64,000 nt of DNA, from positions 37,165,447 to 37,229,446 of the forward strand of contig OY754970.1 in assembly GCA_963576475.1 (NCBI GenBank). Reading direction: 5' to 3'. This DNA comes from Molanna angustata (Eukaryota > Arthropoda > Insecta > Trichoptera > Molannidae). Positions 53,801 through 63,320 of the stretch are shown here, one piece after another (the first letter of the stretch is position 1; every line of letters begins with the position of its first letter). Under the pieces are notes generated by a model. It was given only the letters and a program-made list of their open reading frames with translations. It was not told the origin of the DNA and ran no database searches. The position numbers were made by a program, and so were the translations under genes.

Positions 53801-54109
53801 TTAATTGATCAGTAGATATGTATATGTGCAAACCACCTAAAAATGAATTTGTCAAATAACAACCACTTAAAAAAAGTATTATAAAATATTTGTATACTAA
53901 AATAAATTTATTTTCAGTTTCTTGGAATAATATTTGCCGTTATGCTCGGTAAGGCAATAAGGCAAGCCAAATCTGATCGCGAACTTCGAAGGTGGGAAAT
54001 ACGAGAGCGTATTATCAACAATTCATACACACAATTGGCTCCTCATCAGGAAAAGAAGCCAGAAAATGCTACACCTGTCATATACGTTCCACATTTGGGC
54101 ATCTCTTAA
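41893..54109 (+). CDS. CD63-like tetraspanin, Tsp-B (five exons)
   Basis: Exons are 41893-41964, 45742-45930, 51197-51367, 52542-52793 and 53918-54109, all phase 0 with GT...AG borders, giving 291 aa. Like Tsp-A it is a four-pass membrane organiser: TM1 about 13-36, TM2 about 55-72 followed by GCCGA.KE, TM3 about 88-107, a large loop with CCG at 147-149 and six cysteines (CCG, SCC, two singles), TM4 about 208-237. The loop has several NxS/T sites (NVS, NET). The cytoplasmic tail is about 50 residues, far longer than in Tsp-A, and holds YTQL (265-268), a YxxO-type endosomal sorting motif as found at the end of CD63-class proteins; that role is inferred. The start codon is in the context AAGATGG. 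A partial copy of the last exon lies at 56955-57160. Confidence 0.9.
42035..42286. repeat. Perfect 252-bp palindrome, no spacer
   Basis: The centre is at 42160/42161 (ACAAAGTA|TACTTTGT). The 126-bp arms match base for base out to 42035 and 42286. Outside the arms ATTATAATTTTCA occurs on both sides (about 41977 and 42283). It starts 70 bp after exon 1 of Tsp-B. No transposon end signature is visible. Confidence 0.95.
43141..43640 (+). mobile_element. Decayed LINE C-terminal fragment
   Basis: Broken frames read VYGAECWVLTKK, ERKILRKIFG, KGRPKLR and NWRRAAKDRDGWRKILKEVR, then AHTGLLLQW, typical of RTE/CR1-like reverse transcriptase ends; several stops. It ends in a GATGATGATG run. Confidence 0.65.
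43680..43950 (-). mobile_element. LINE tail fragment
   Basis: On the - strand DMRQDGKQNIERFKLRWIDG and later LTMGCSVNVD suggest another reverse transcriptase C-terminus. Short and decayed. Confidence 0.45.
44782..44885 (+). repeat. Dispersed repeat R6, copy 1
   Basis: ATTGCACTGCCATAATAGTA to CGGTTTATTTAC recurs at 48231-48335 with about seven differences. The two copies flank exon 2 of Tsp-B. Confidence 0.75.
45075..45350 (-). mobile_element. LINE C-terminal fragment (CR1/Jockey-like)
   Basis: On the - strand SRKFWPDRMYTLFGQRYYFY followed by PVMYNVLPISIKS resembles the conserved end (YN.LP..IK) of CR1-group proteins; the intact example is at about 62780-62850. Confidence 0.5.
46138..47428 (+). 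mobile_element. mariner-like transposon, inactive
   Basis: This 1291-bp element has 25-bp TIRs: GGCATGCCTTTTAAGTTCTG at 46138 and, inverted, CAAAACTTAAAAGGCATGCC ending at 47428. TA precedes it at 46136; the right TA is lost. Broken frames give the N-terminal HTH domain (WYLEFQHGHTRLSD, REGRPKSAF, TYRDIEALLGISGTAIQKIL), SSDESWIYA with the first catalytic Asp, HHNNASSHSAR where the second catalytic Asp is Asn, and YSPDLSPDDFF with the third Asp. The N-to-D spacing is 34 residues, as in DD34D mariners. Stops and frameshifts also inactivate it. Confidence 0.9.
48231..48335 (+). repeat. Dispersed repeat R6, copy 2
   Basis: See 44782-44885; same orientation. Confidence 0.75.
48430..48906 (+). mobile_element. 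Decayed LINE C-terminal fragment
   Basis: Frames read KTILTDRSIQHNRPDIIIYD and, after a break, ISATGIIPKSLIRNLEVINL then MQKTAIMNTSRIVKDFL. Both are conserved in the region after the reverse transcriptase of several insect LINEs. The stretch at about 48664-48708 between them resembles the flanks of the Pao insertion at 14290-14324/17781-17795. Confidence 0.6.
50500..51062 (-). repeat. Dispersed repeat R5, copy with segment order 2-1
   Basis: Segment 1 (inverted: TTTGACTCCCGACAGGG ... TTTGCGCATATGC) is at 50510-50575 and segment 2 (inverted) at 50898-51058, with about 320 bp between them. Relative to the copy at 39405 the order of the two is exchanged. Confidence 0.65.
51785..52017 (+). mobile_element. 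RTE-type LINE tail fragment
   Basis: One frame reads ILRWAGHVAKYTEDRWPRIM, LAWRPLKTTRGVGRPLIRWR and DDI, the same region as the LINE at 185-606. It ends at AGAAGAAGTCT, directly against foldback F1. Confidence 0.75.
52018..52202. mobile_element. Foldback element F1, copy 2
   Basis: GGGGGGCAAGTCTGGTGCAA pairs with the end TTGGACCAGACTTGCCCCCC. The arms pair along almost their whole length, as in copy 1 (10254-10440). Confidence 0.8.
52197..52358. mobile_element. Foldback element F2
   Basis: CCCCCCAGACAACATGCCAT and ATGGCATGTTGTCTAGGGGG are inverted; the interior AAGCGTTATCTCGCTAAG with its partner, and TAGTAAATGTATGGAATT.GTGG with its partner, also pair. It shares the C-run with F1, so the two hairpins abut. 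Confidence 0.8.
52794..53917 (+). other. Tsp-B intron 4
   Basis: Apart from an S2 SINE at 53240-53441 there is only AT-rich sequence. The open frame that continues from exon 4 past 52793 is read-through of the intron. Confidence 0.6.
53240..53441 (-). mobile_element. SINE family S2
   Basis: On the - strand the head (GGTCGGGCACAGTTAGTTAG, GGGTTTGATTCCTGG) and body (GACGATTAATATTGTAAGTT) are present. Confidence 0.7.
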
Positions 54110-55036
54110 ATTTCCCAATACTGTAAATATACAATACTTTATTTGCAACTCATATTATTCAATACCTATACACAATATGAAATGAAAAAAAGAAATGATA
54201 ATAATTAGACAAGAAAAACATCTATGTTATTTGACTTTATACAATGTTAAACTATTAGTGCATATTTGCACTGCAAAGTTTATTTTTTAAACATATTTAT
54301 TGTAATTAAAATTCACAAATATATTTCATTTGCTTTTCAAGGTCTGCAATTTACATTTTTATGATTGTTTGTTAATTTATACAAATAACATTGATTAAAA
54401 ACAAATTATATTTAATAGTAATATCATGAATATTTATTAATTGAATTATTAATGTGTTTATGAAGTAAGTAAAATTATATTTATTTATTTATTTATTACT
54501 TCCATCAACGGCTAAACAGCCTTTTACAATTACATACAAAATAAAATAGTACAAACACATTTAATACATACAATAATATTATAAACTGAAAACAAAAAGA
54601 GATGTATATAATATGTACGAACATTAAAAAAAGAATGAAACATAAAAAACAGTTGGAAAATAAGCCATGAAACATAATATAAAAAAGAGATGCCTAAAAA
54701 TATGTATACATCCATACAATATACAATACACAAAATATATAGATGCAGAAACAAAATTATATAAATAATTAAAAAAAAGAATATAAATAACCACAAATCC
54801 ACATATGAACCACAAATAAAGGCTTACAACACAGAGAAAATGTATGCATAAAGAAACTAAGGACCTGGCTCAGGAGACAGATGTCCAACTAATTGAGCCA
54901 CAGTATGTTAAAATTATGACTATTGTTTGACAACATAACAAAGAAAACACCTGATTCACTTTATCAATATTTCAGATTAATATTTAAAAATACATTTCAT
55001 GTTTTTTTTAAATATTGATCTATATTATATTGTATT
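54110..55036. other. Tsp-B 3' UTR and spacer
   Basis: The 3' UTR of Tsp-B should begin here; an ATTAAA near 54305 is a possible poly(A) signal. A TTTATTTATTTATT run at 54478 starts a tract of A-rich repeat to about 54840. A short GGACC...AATTGAGCCACAG scrap at 54860-54903 resembles a SINE head. No gene. Confidence 0.4.
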
Positions 55037-55270
55037 GTCGGCCTTCGTGGCTCAGTTGGTTAGGTATCTGACTGCTGAGCTAAAGGTCCCGGGTTCGATT
55101 CCCGGTGGAGACACAGTTTTTAATTGTGTTTTCAGTCTGGATCTGTGAGACGATTAATATCGTAAGTCTCTAGAATGTGGCAACTTGTAATTGGGTACCT
55201 ATGTGTTAAATTAATATTTGACATAGTACCTGTTAGTTGCCCGAGATGCAATATTAAATAAATAAATAAT
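55037..55270 (+). mobile_element. SINE family S2, best-preserved copy
   Basis: GTCGGCCTTCGTGGCTCAGT (A box), CCGGGTTCGATTCCCGG (B box), TCAGTCTGGATCTGTGAGAC, GTTGCCCGAGATGCAATATT and an (AAAT)n tail. The head could pass for a tRNA, but the shared body in other copies shows it is a SINE. Confidence 0.85.
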
Positions 55271-55531
55271 AATTACGTACGAAAGTCGAAAGACCACTGT
55301 ACAGGATGTTGTACAGATTAAATAAAAGCTGAATATCTTTATTGAAATTTCATAGATTCTAGATTTATTAGGTTAAATCGAACATTGCTGAAATGATAAG
55401 TAACATTATTGGTTTACATAAATATATTTTGAATTATAACAGAATTATAAATGATAAGTAAAAAATAAATTTACAAATAATTTACATAGGGTAAGTATTA
55501 ATAGTAAATATAATAAAATGCAACAGATTTG

Positions 55532-58500
55532 CTAGCACACGTTGACATACCGATGATTCCAGAAGGAATTAGCAGCATCTAATATTTCACTTCCTTCATT
55601 CTCCCAAAGGCCACCAGGTAAGAACGGCGGAGTGAACTCTCTGTAAGCGATACAAACTCTTCTTTCTTTCACATCTTCCCTTAGAACACAATGCTCCCAA
55701 CTGTAACGAGCTTCTCCGTACAACACTATTAGCGAACGTCTGGAAAACACATATTTTTTGTAATAAAAATTATATTGTAGGTAAATATACTAACACTGAT
55801 TAAACACAGAAAAAGGATTTGACAAACAACTAATGCTTGCATCTAAAAGCAAAACTTATCCAACAACTAGATTGTAAATTGAAGCAACAGATTTTTCTCT
55901 ACTGAATTTTGAACAATACATGACATCATAAGATATCCTAATTGCAATCTTAATTAGATTAAAAATAGATTAAAAAATAAACAGTATGTTTTAGATTCTA
56001 TGTATATTTTTTAATTGGTCGATAGCTATTTCGCCTTGTTAGGGCACTATAGTCTATAGTCTAGAAGATGCCCTAACAAAGCGAAATAGCTATCGACCAA
56101 TTAAAAAATATACGTAGAATCTAAAACATACTGTTTTAATTTTTAATCTAATTTAAAGTGGAATTCTACTATGTAATATATCCACAATTACTAATTGCAA
56201 TCATTTAGCAAGAAATGGTTTGGAATAGAAATGTTTTTTTTCCGAAAGTTCATCAACTTTCATGAGTGTACTTAATACAAAAACATTTAATTTAGTTCCT
56301 CGATCGAGAAACATACAAAAGAACACACTTTTAATTATTCCACTATTCAAGAAAACTACTCAGCGAAACTAATTATAGTCATCATAATAAACTAGTGGAA
56401 TAATTAAAAATGTATTTATCTTCATTTTTAAATAATAATGAAAAAAAAAACTTAATGATAAAACTATAAATAATTACCTAGGCATTGGAATTCTGACAAC
56501 AATATCTCCTAATTTAGATTCCTTTTGAATGCACGGAGGTGGTGACATTCTCACATCATCCATCAACTGGCCGCTGTCATTCAATACTCGGTGGTAAGTG
56601 GAACTCTCTGACAGATTATATTTGTCACTGTCCCCTTTGTAAGGCGTCATGGTGAGGACAGAGTCTGCCAGACAATTGACAGTGATGATCCTCTCCCCCC
56701 AGACCCAGCAGTCGTCAATGTGAGGGTCGATAGATGCACCACGGGTGGGATCGTACTCCAGAGAGCACTGCTCGATGGTTCTATAATTACTCAGTAGTGG
56801 AATTTGCTGGAATTTCTCTTGAACGAATCGTGAAAATTCAGGGAATCCTTTAAAATCGCCCATTTTCATTTTCCTTTTCTTGAAATTAGTCTTGGGTCCA
56901 AAGTTCTGAAACAAAAGAATATTGTAACATACAAATGATAAAAAATAATACAAACATCCGATGGAGAAAGACGGAAGGTGGGGAAATAAGAGAGAGCATT
57001 ATTAACAATTTATACACACAGTTGGCTCATCAGGAAAAGAAGCCAGGAAATGCCACATCTGTCATACTTGGGAATAGCTTAGATTTTAATTTAAATTTCA
57101 TTTTATTGCATAAGATAAATATGCTAATACAAAATTAACAGAAAAACCTACAGAATTCAATACTAGATGTTTCTGTGGTAATTGTTTAAAGTACTGTCCC
57201 TCGCAATAATTTTTATATCAATAGATAGACAAACGCGTATATATTATATGAAAAATAAAAACTTTTGGCAGTAAGGCTTTAAAAAATTATAAAAAATAAA
57301 ATAAAAAAGCGGAAGATATAAGAAGGAATCCATAATAAAAATGGTTGGTTACCTGACTCTATTCATGTTTCCGAAATTCACCACCTCCATTCTTAATTAA
57401 TGCATTTTGATAATTAATGCAACTTGCTCACGTGAGTCCCAATGATAAATACATACAAACCTAACCAACCTATTCTTACCAAAAGTTTGGTTTGATGGTT
57501 AGGTTAGTATGCAGTTATTGCATCATATACTGTATTATAGTATTTATACCACGGACCGGTGTGAATGTGGCAAATTGCCACTGTAGTATTGTTTATAATT
57601 TGCTTTCAAAACTCTAGTAGATTGGAGGCAGAATCGCCACCTAGGGGTGAGTTTCGGAAATTCAAATTGTGTCAGAAAACTAACAAATTGTAATGTTTTT
57701 TTTCCATACATTTTTCGTAAGTTTATTTATTTTTTTTTATAATTTTTTAAAGCCTAACCGACAAAAGTTTGTATTTTTCCCGTAATATATACGCGTTTAT
57801 CTATCTATTGATATAAAAATCATTGCGATCGGCCAGGGACAGTACTTGTAAACAATACCGTTTCTGTTTATATTAAAGTTATTAAAAAACAACTTGAAAA
57901 ATCACGTGGGCTGTGCAGAATAAAATTTGGGTGCTTTGCTTGGTAGGTATTTGAGCAAATAAACAAACCTTTGAAAAATATCATGATTTTTTAAAAAGAA
58001 TGTCTCCTTGTAACAAATACATATACATCCTTATACATTCCTCAAACTAAGTATAAATGCTTGTGCAATAGGTGAATGAAATCAATTGTGGCAGGAATCG
58101 AACTCACGACCACTGGATTACTAACCCAGTGTACTAACTGCATTGCCATCACCAATACAGGTATATTATTTCCCAATCCCTACCCATACATTAAAGTTTG
58201 AAGCACATGATAATAATTTGGATGATTTATATAGCGCCGTTTTCGTGAATATCTCACCTCAAGGGCGCTGAAAATTGATTAAGATGTATCATTATGGCTT
58301 TGGTAAGATTTGCGAAAAAGGTGTGTTTTGAGATTTTTTCTGAAAGTAGATATATTTTCAGTTTGTCTGAGGGTATTTGGGAGCTTATTCCATGCATTTG
58401 GTCCTGCCACAGCAAACGCACGATCGCCGAAATTAGTGGTATGCACCCTGCTTATTTCAACTAATTTTCCAACCATGGATGAAGATGCAGAACGAAGTGA

Positions 58501-59617
58501 TGGTTGTCTGTCGTTAATTGAAAGAGGAATGCAAAGTTCGGAGAGGTAAGTAGGTGCCATACAATGAAGTGCTTTGAATATCATGAGACAGAGTTTATAT
58601 TCAATCCTTTCAGGAACTTTAAGCCAATGGAGATTGTGGAGATGGTGAAAGATGTGAGAAAACCTGGAGGCTCCGGTGATGAGCCTGGCTGCAGCATTGA
58701 AAACTGACTGAATTTTATTAATTTCTTTTTTGGTAGATTCGCATATATCCCGTTACAGTTATCCAAACGGGAGACAACAAAGTTTATTGTACATTTACCT
58801 ACAGAATTTTCCTAGTGACATAATACACATTATTTCTAGCAGATTAAATACGGTGACATATTATGCTAACACCTAAAAATGGTAAAAAAAAAGTTAAAAT
58901 GATATTTCTTCTTAATGAATTTTAGACAATATAGATATGGGCATGTTTTATTGAAAGTTAAAGCATTACAGCTCTAATACATTAATTTGAATTATTATTT
59001 GACAGTGAAATTTGTCATTATTTATTTCTATTTTCAACAAATCTTTCAATTGTAGCATCACACTATTTTGATTGCCTTTAGCTAGCTAGACATAATCTGA
59101 AAATCCTTATGATATTATGTTGAATGTCAATGTATATTAAAACTTAACCTTAAAATACCTGTTTTCGACGGCCACTTTGAGACTGTTCCCATGGCATTTC
59201 ATCAATACCATTCATCAAATTTGTTTCCTCAATCTCCGATATAAAATCTAGTTTAATATACACACCGGGAAATTGAATAGACTTTCCAGAATGCTCTGTG
59301 TGTCCAGCACTCGGAGTACACTGCCAATTTTCCCAAGCTTTATCGCACCATGGACAGTAAGTATAACACCTCTTACCCTGTAAATCATATTATTTCAATC
59401 AATATCTGATGATTATTTAGATACAATTTTTAACACAAATATACCGACTACTACAAATGAAATAAAATGTAACGTTTATTTTTATAATAAACCAAGATTA
59501 ATATCAATTACTTACACTTATTTCGTCCATGAGATTTTTTTCAGCTATTTTGAAATCGTTTTCGCAAATAAGGCACGTACGACAGCCTTTACATCCACAT
59601 GGTCTAGATGTATTCAT
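55532..59617 (-). CDS. ALKBH4: ALKBH4-type Fe(II)/2-oxoglutarate dioxygenase (four exons)
   Basis: Exons in gene order are 59617-59516, 59377-59159, 56905-56478 and 55739-55532 (- strand), phases 0, 0 and 2, giving 318 aa; human ALKBH4 is of similar length (about 300). The N-terminus has the ALKBH4 cysteine motif CGCKGCRTCLICE. Further on come WEQSQSGRRKQ, NFGPKTNFKK, SLEYDPTRGASIDPHIDDCW with the HxD iron ligands, GERIITVN, SWEHC with the distal His, and ERRVCIAYREF with the Arg that binds 2-oxoglutarate. ALKBH4 is known to remove methyl groups from actin lysine and from DNA N6-methyladenine in animals; which applies here is not visible. A possible poly(A) signal (AATAAA on the - strand) is at 55338-55343. 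Introns 2 and 3 carry transposons. Confidence 0.93.
55979..56136. mobile_element. Foldback element F4, 66-bp arms
   Basis: ACAGTATGTTTTAGATTCTA ... TTGTTAGGGCA pairs with its inverse across a loop of about 22 nt with only two mismatches. It lies in intron 3 of the ALKBH4 gene. Confidence 0.85.
56955..57160 (+). pseudogene. Partial copy of the last Tsp-B exon
   Basis: The + strand from about 56965 follows Tsp-B exon 5 from 53990: GGTGGG.AAATA.GAGAG, GTTGGCT.CATCAGGAAAA, GAAGCCAG.AAATGCCACA, CTGTCATA, then a 9-bp gap and a stop. The translated similarity is clear (IRESIINNLYTQLAHQEKKP versus IRERIINNSYTQLAPHQEKK). About 120 bp of coding sequence plus a diverged 3' UTR part is present. No splice acceptor and no other exon accompany it. 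It lies antisense in intron 2 of the ALKBH4 gene, about 60 bp from exon 3. The frame is open over the copied part, but it is most likely a dead duplicate. Confidence 0.8.
57177..57859. mobile_element. DNA transposon remnant with about 130-bp TIRs
   Basis: Left GGTAATTGTTTAAAGTACTG onward matches the inverse of the right end CAGTACTTGTAAACAATACC. The arms continue with TTTTTATATCAATAGATAGA, CGCGTATATATTA and GGCTTTAAAAAATTATAAAA. The interior of about 410 bp has no coding frame. Superfamily not identified. Confidence 0.75.
57999..58158 (-). mobile_element. SINE family S1
   Basis: On the - strand: GGTGATGGCAATGCAGTTAG, TAGTAATCCAGTGGTCGTGA, GTTCGATTCCTGCCAC, TTCATTCACCTATTGCACAA, GCATTTATACTTAGTTTGAG. 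It is the best-preserved S1 copy. Confidence 0.75.
58218..58790 (-). mobile_element. L2-like LINE, C-terminal and 3' end
   Basis: On the - strand broken frames give QSVFNAAARLITGASRFSHI, HWLKVPERIEYKLCLMIFKA, LHCMAPTYLSELC and then FGDRAFAVAGPNAWNKLPNT, LRQTENISTFRKNLKTHLF. The 3' end reads GGCGCTATATAAATCATCC with a following ATTATTATC, the typical L2 tail. It lies in intron 2 of the ALKBH4 gene. Confidence 0.85.
58791..59158. other. ALKBH4 intron 2, end nearest exon 2
   Basis: No element is recognised in this remainder of the intron. Confidence 0.4.
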
Positions 59618-60489
59618 TTTGTAAAATACTATCTATTATCAAATACTTAATACTTATACGAAAATATTGCACTGAAGTTTTAAATAATTTTCAAAATGTT
59701 ACAACTATAAATTAACCAAATTCTCTTATGTTCAATCACAGACACGAAACCATGGGGGTATAATACACGAAACAGACCAGACTATGACAGTTGTGATTCC
59801 ACAGATTAATTTGTACCCTTTCTAAAATTTAGATGCTTCAACCTTGGGGGAATGAATAGTTTCAACTCTAATTCAATGATTTTAGCCTTTCTTCTCCGAG
59901 AAAACATATTCAATGTAAAAAAAAAATATATTTTTGATTTTTCAAGAAACGAAAACTTTGAATTTTGGAAAATGAATTATAAAAAATAGCTCCATTTTTT
60001 CCCACATTAGATTATAGCTAATGTGAGACAAGAACTAAGGAAGAAGAATAATAAATTGTTTTTAAATACAAAAATGAGAATGTTGGTATACTTGAGACAC
60101 ATTCTCCGTTGCAATAAATACAGTCTACTACTCCTCACCGATGTGGGTAGGAGGCAAATATCTTATTTTAATATTTTATAAATATCATATAACAGGGTAT
60201 GCACCAGAATCCACAGAATTGAGAAGCTGTTCTGGTTAGCTCAAAACAAAGTTGCCTATTCCAAAGTCGAAGCGTCGAAGCCGACGTTGAGATATCTGAC
60301 ATGGCACAGAGAGAAGAACCAAATATTGTTATATTATTTGTCCCTTAATTTTGAAACAAAATCAATTGCAATTTCGCGCACTCTTTTTCTTTTTTTATTT
60401 TGCTGCGATCTGTTCACTCATTAAACTATGTACGTATGATTCAATCTTAGTTTTTGTTTCTTGGCAGGTACCACCATTTGTCACTATCC
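59618..60489. other. Upstream region of the ALKBH4 gene
   Basis: It should hold the 5' UTR and promoter of the ALKBH4 gene. A 16-bp near-palindrome CTAATGTGAGACAAG / CCACATTAG surrounds 60005-60030. Otherwise I see only AT-rich sequence. Confidence 0.35.
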
Positions 60490-63320
60490 ACCTATTCTAA
60501 CGAGCAATGACTCTGTGAAATGGATAAGTCATCACGGTTGTGTGATATTCTTACAGAAAAGCGACAATAACTATTTATCTGATAGCTTACCAGTAACAGC
60601 CACAGAGAGTAATAGGTATTAATTATTGTATTCACCACATCACTTTAGATCTTGGAGGAGTAAATATGACTTTAGACATATTTTTTGATTCACATATGGC
60701 ATTCAAAAACAAACTTGTATCCATGAAAGTATAATAAACCTTATATATATTATAAATATATTATTCTGTGTGGGGACTTTAACATTAATTTTGACAATGG
60801 CTCAAATGAGACTTGCATTTTTTTAGACTTATTGAATAGCTTTTTACTGACACGTACTATATTTACTGCTACAAGAGTTACACAAAATTTGTCAACCTGT
60901 ATAGATAATATTTTTACGGACATGTTTGTACTTCAGACTAGACAATTATTAGATATTGGATCGGATCATTATGGTCAGATGATCGCAGTACATGGAATTA
61001 CTCAAAAAAGATTCGAAAATAAAGACAAACTAGTAAGTCTGTAAAGAGGCTTAAAGAATGTATCTGAGCAATCAAATTGCAAACTCAAAAAAAAAACAAT
61101 AAAAACTACCTGGGAAATAATTAAAAATGAAACTGGACGATCGGCAAGTGAACAAAATTTATTTAGTGAACAAATAATAACCCTCAGAGAAACTAAAAAT
61201 TTAACCAATTTAGATACAGCTAACTTCTTTAATAATTATTTTGTAAATGTGGCGTCTTTACTAACAACAAACCATTCACCTTCTATTGACCAATCATTAA
61301 GACCAAAGAGTATATAATACCTACGGATAATTAAGACATGTCAAAAGACCTGTCAACTTGAACAGAGAATTTAAATTTAAAAGAATTACAAAAGACGACA
61401 TCTTAATAACCTGTAGACTTATTAAATCAAAATCATCTGAAGATTTGTGGCATATATCCACACGATTACTCAAGGCTATAATAAGTGGTCTAGCTCCCCT
61501 ATTAGCAATCATTATCAATATTTGTTTTGAAAAAGGCATATTTCCTGATAGCCAAAAAATTGCTAGAGTTTTACCAATTTTCAAAAAAGGTGACAAACTA
61601 GATGCAAGCAACTACAGACCGATTTTTATCTTACCAGCAATAAGCAAAATAATTGAGAAAATTGTTACTAACCAACTAACAAATTATCTAGAATATAACA
61701 AAATTATACATTATGGTCAATTTGGGTTACAAAAAGGTAAAAGCACTTCAGACGGCATTGCCTCCCTCCTAAGCATAATCTTAGAGTCCTTGGAAAAGAA
61801 AGAATACACTTGTGGAATTTTCTGTGATCTTTCAAAAGCATTTGACTGCGTAAACCATAGCATATTACTTAAAAAACTTGAATGTTACGGGATCAAAGAT
61901 ATAGAATAAAATTTTTTCAAGTCTTATCTAGAAAACCGCCAGCAATATGTAGAAGTTAATAATATCAAATCGCAGACAACAACGATAAGCTGTGGAGTTC
62001 CTCAGGGATCTGTGCTTGGACCACTTTTGTTTCTAATATACATTAATGACTTGCCTAGCTGCACTAATATGTATTCTGAAATCATAATGTTTGCTGACGA
62101 TACCTCACTGGTTCTTAAAGATAAAAAAAATAATGTGGAAACTGTAGATACTGCTTTACAATCACTAACAATGTTAAAGGACTAGTTTTACAACAACTCC
62201 TTAGTTTTAAATATGACAAAAACAAATGCTATAAGCTTCTCTCTTGGAAGGCCAGATGCTTTAGTTCCATTTACTGCTATTCCGCCTGAAAGAGGAGTGG
62301 TAATGGTTGATGAAACTAAGTTCTTGGGAGTAACACTCGATAAGAAATTACAATGGAATAATCACATTGACCATTTATGTAAGAAACTAAACTCAGCAAT
62401 ATATGCTATTAAAAAAGTGAAAGATATATGTGGAAAAGACACGGCCAAGTTGGTATACCACGCATACTTTCATTCCATCATGTCGTATGGTATTTTACTT
62501 TGGGGAATGGGTTCGGGATCAAGTAGAGTGTTTGTCCTGCAGAAGCGAGCACTTAGAGCACTGCTTGATATGAGTCCTAGAGACTCGTGCAGAACAGTTT
62601 TTAGAGAACAGGGTATTTTAACTATGCCCTGTGCATTTGCCCTCGAATGTTTGCTGTACGCACATAGAAACTTGTATAAAACACCTTTGAACTCAAATTA
62701 TCATGAATACAATACAAGGAAAAAAGAAATGATTCGTCCACCTGGGCACAGATTAAGCAAGGTGTCAAAGAGTTTTATTTGTATGAGCGTACGACTTTAC
62801 AACAATCTTCCAGCAAATATAAAATCACTGGATGCTTTGGGTTTCAAGAGAGAGGCTAAAAAGTATCTTGTTTACGAGATACTAAACATCAATCCAACTA
62901 ATCTGTGATATTTGTGAACACTAACATACTAATTGAATGGGTATTTGTTTGGTTTGTCGTCCTTGACTTTTTTCTTGTATTCTTTCTGCTTTTTCAATGC
63001 TATGTACCTTACTTTTATCTTAAATAACTGTTTATTGGACATAGTGCTAGTGGGACCCTTTACATCCTTCTAGCACTCAATTTTTCTTTTCTGAATTTTT
63101 CTTTTCTTTTTTTTTCCCGAATTGCTTATTTTTTATACATATATTTTATTTTTTATTTCTCTATATTATTTTTTTTATTACTCTTTAATATACTATATCT
63201 GTACTATGTTAAATCATGATGTCAATGAATTATATCAATTATTGTGACCATAATATTGTAAATTGTGAACCATGTAATGATGAACCCAAGTGTTCTGTAA
63301 AGAACCTAGGGGGGATAAAA
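60490..63320 (+). mobile_element. CR1/Jockey-group LINE, inactivated
   Basis: Endonuclease remains occur first: LCGDFNINFDNGS (60768) and LLDIGSDHYGQMIAV (60947) are the GDFN and SDH motifs of APE-type endonucleases. A reverse transcriptase frame from about 61358 to 62908 is interrupted only by TAA at 61907 and TAG near 62184. Landmarks: [65 protein letters not shown] (catalytic), FLGVTLDKKLQWNNHI, HNYNTRK-like YHEYNTRKKEM, RLYNNLPANIKSL. The 3' part reaches AATAAA-containing sequence near 63320. The endonuclease region has many breaks. Confidence 0.85.
62213..62908 (+). pseudogene. LINE reverse transcriptase C-terminal frame (232 codons)
   Basis: This is the open part after the last in-frame stop of the LINE. 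It covers the region behind the FADD palm motif: FLGVTLDKKLQWNNHIDHLC, the AKLVYHAYFHSIMSYGILLW block, RALRALLDMSPRDSC, and the conserved C-terminus LYNNLPANIKSLDALGFKRE. It is not an independent gene. Confidence 0.8.

Noticed and set aside
55037..55110. tRNA gene
   Set aside because: A and B boxes are present, but the same head with the same body and tail recurs at 2994, 5418 and 53240, so it is a SINE.
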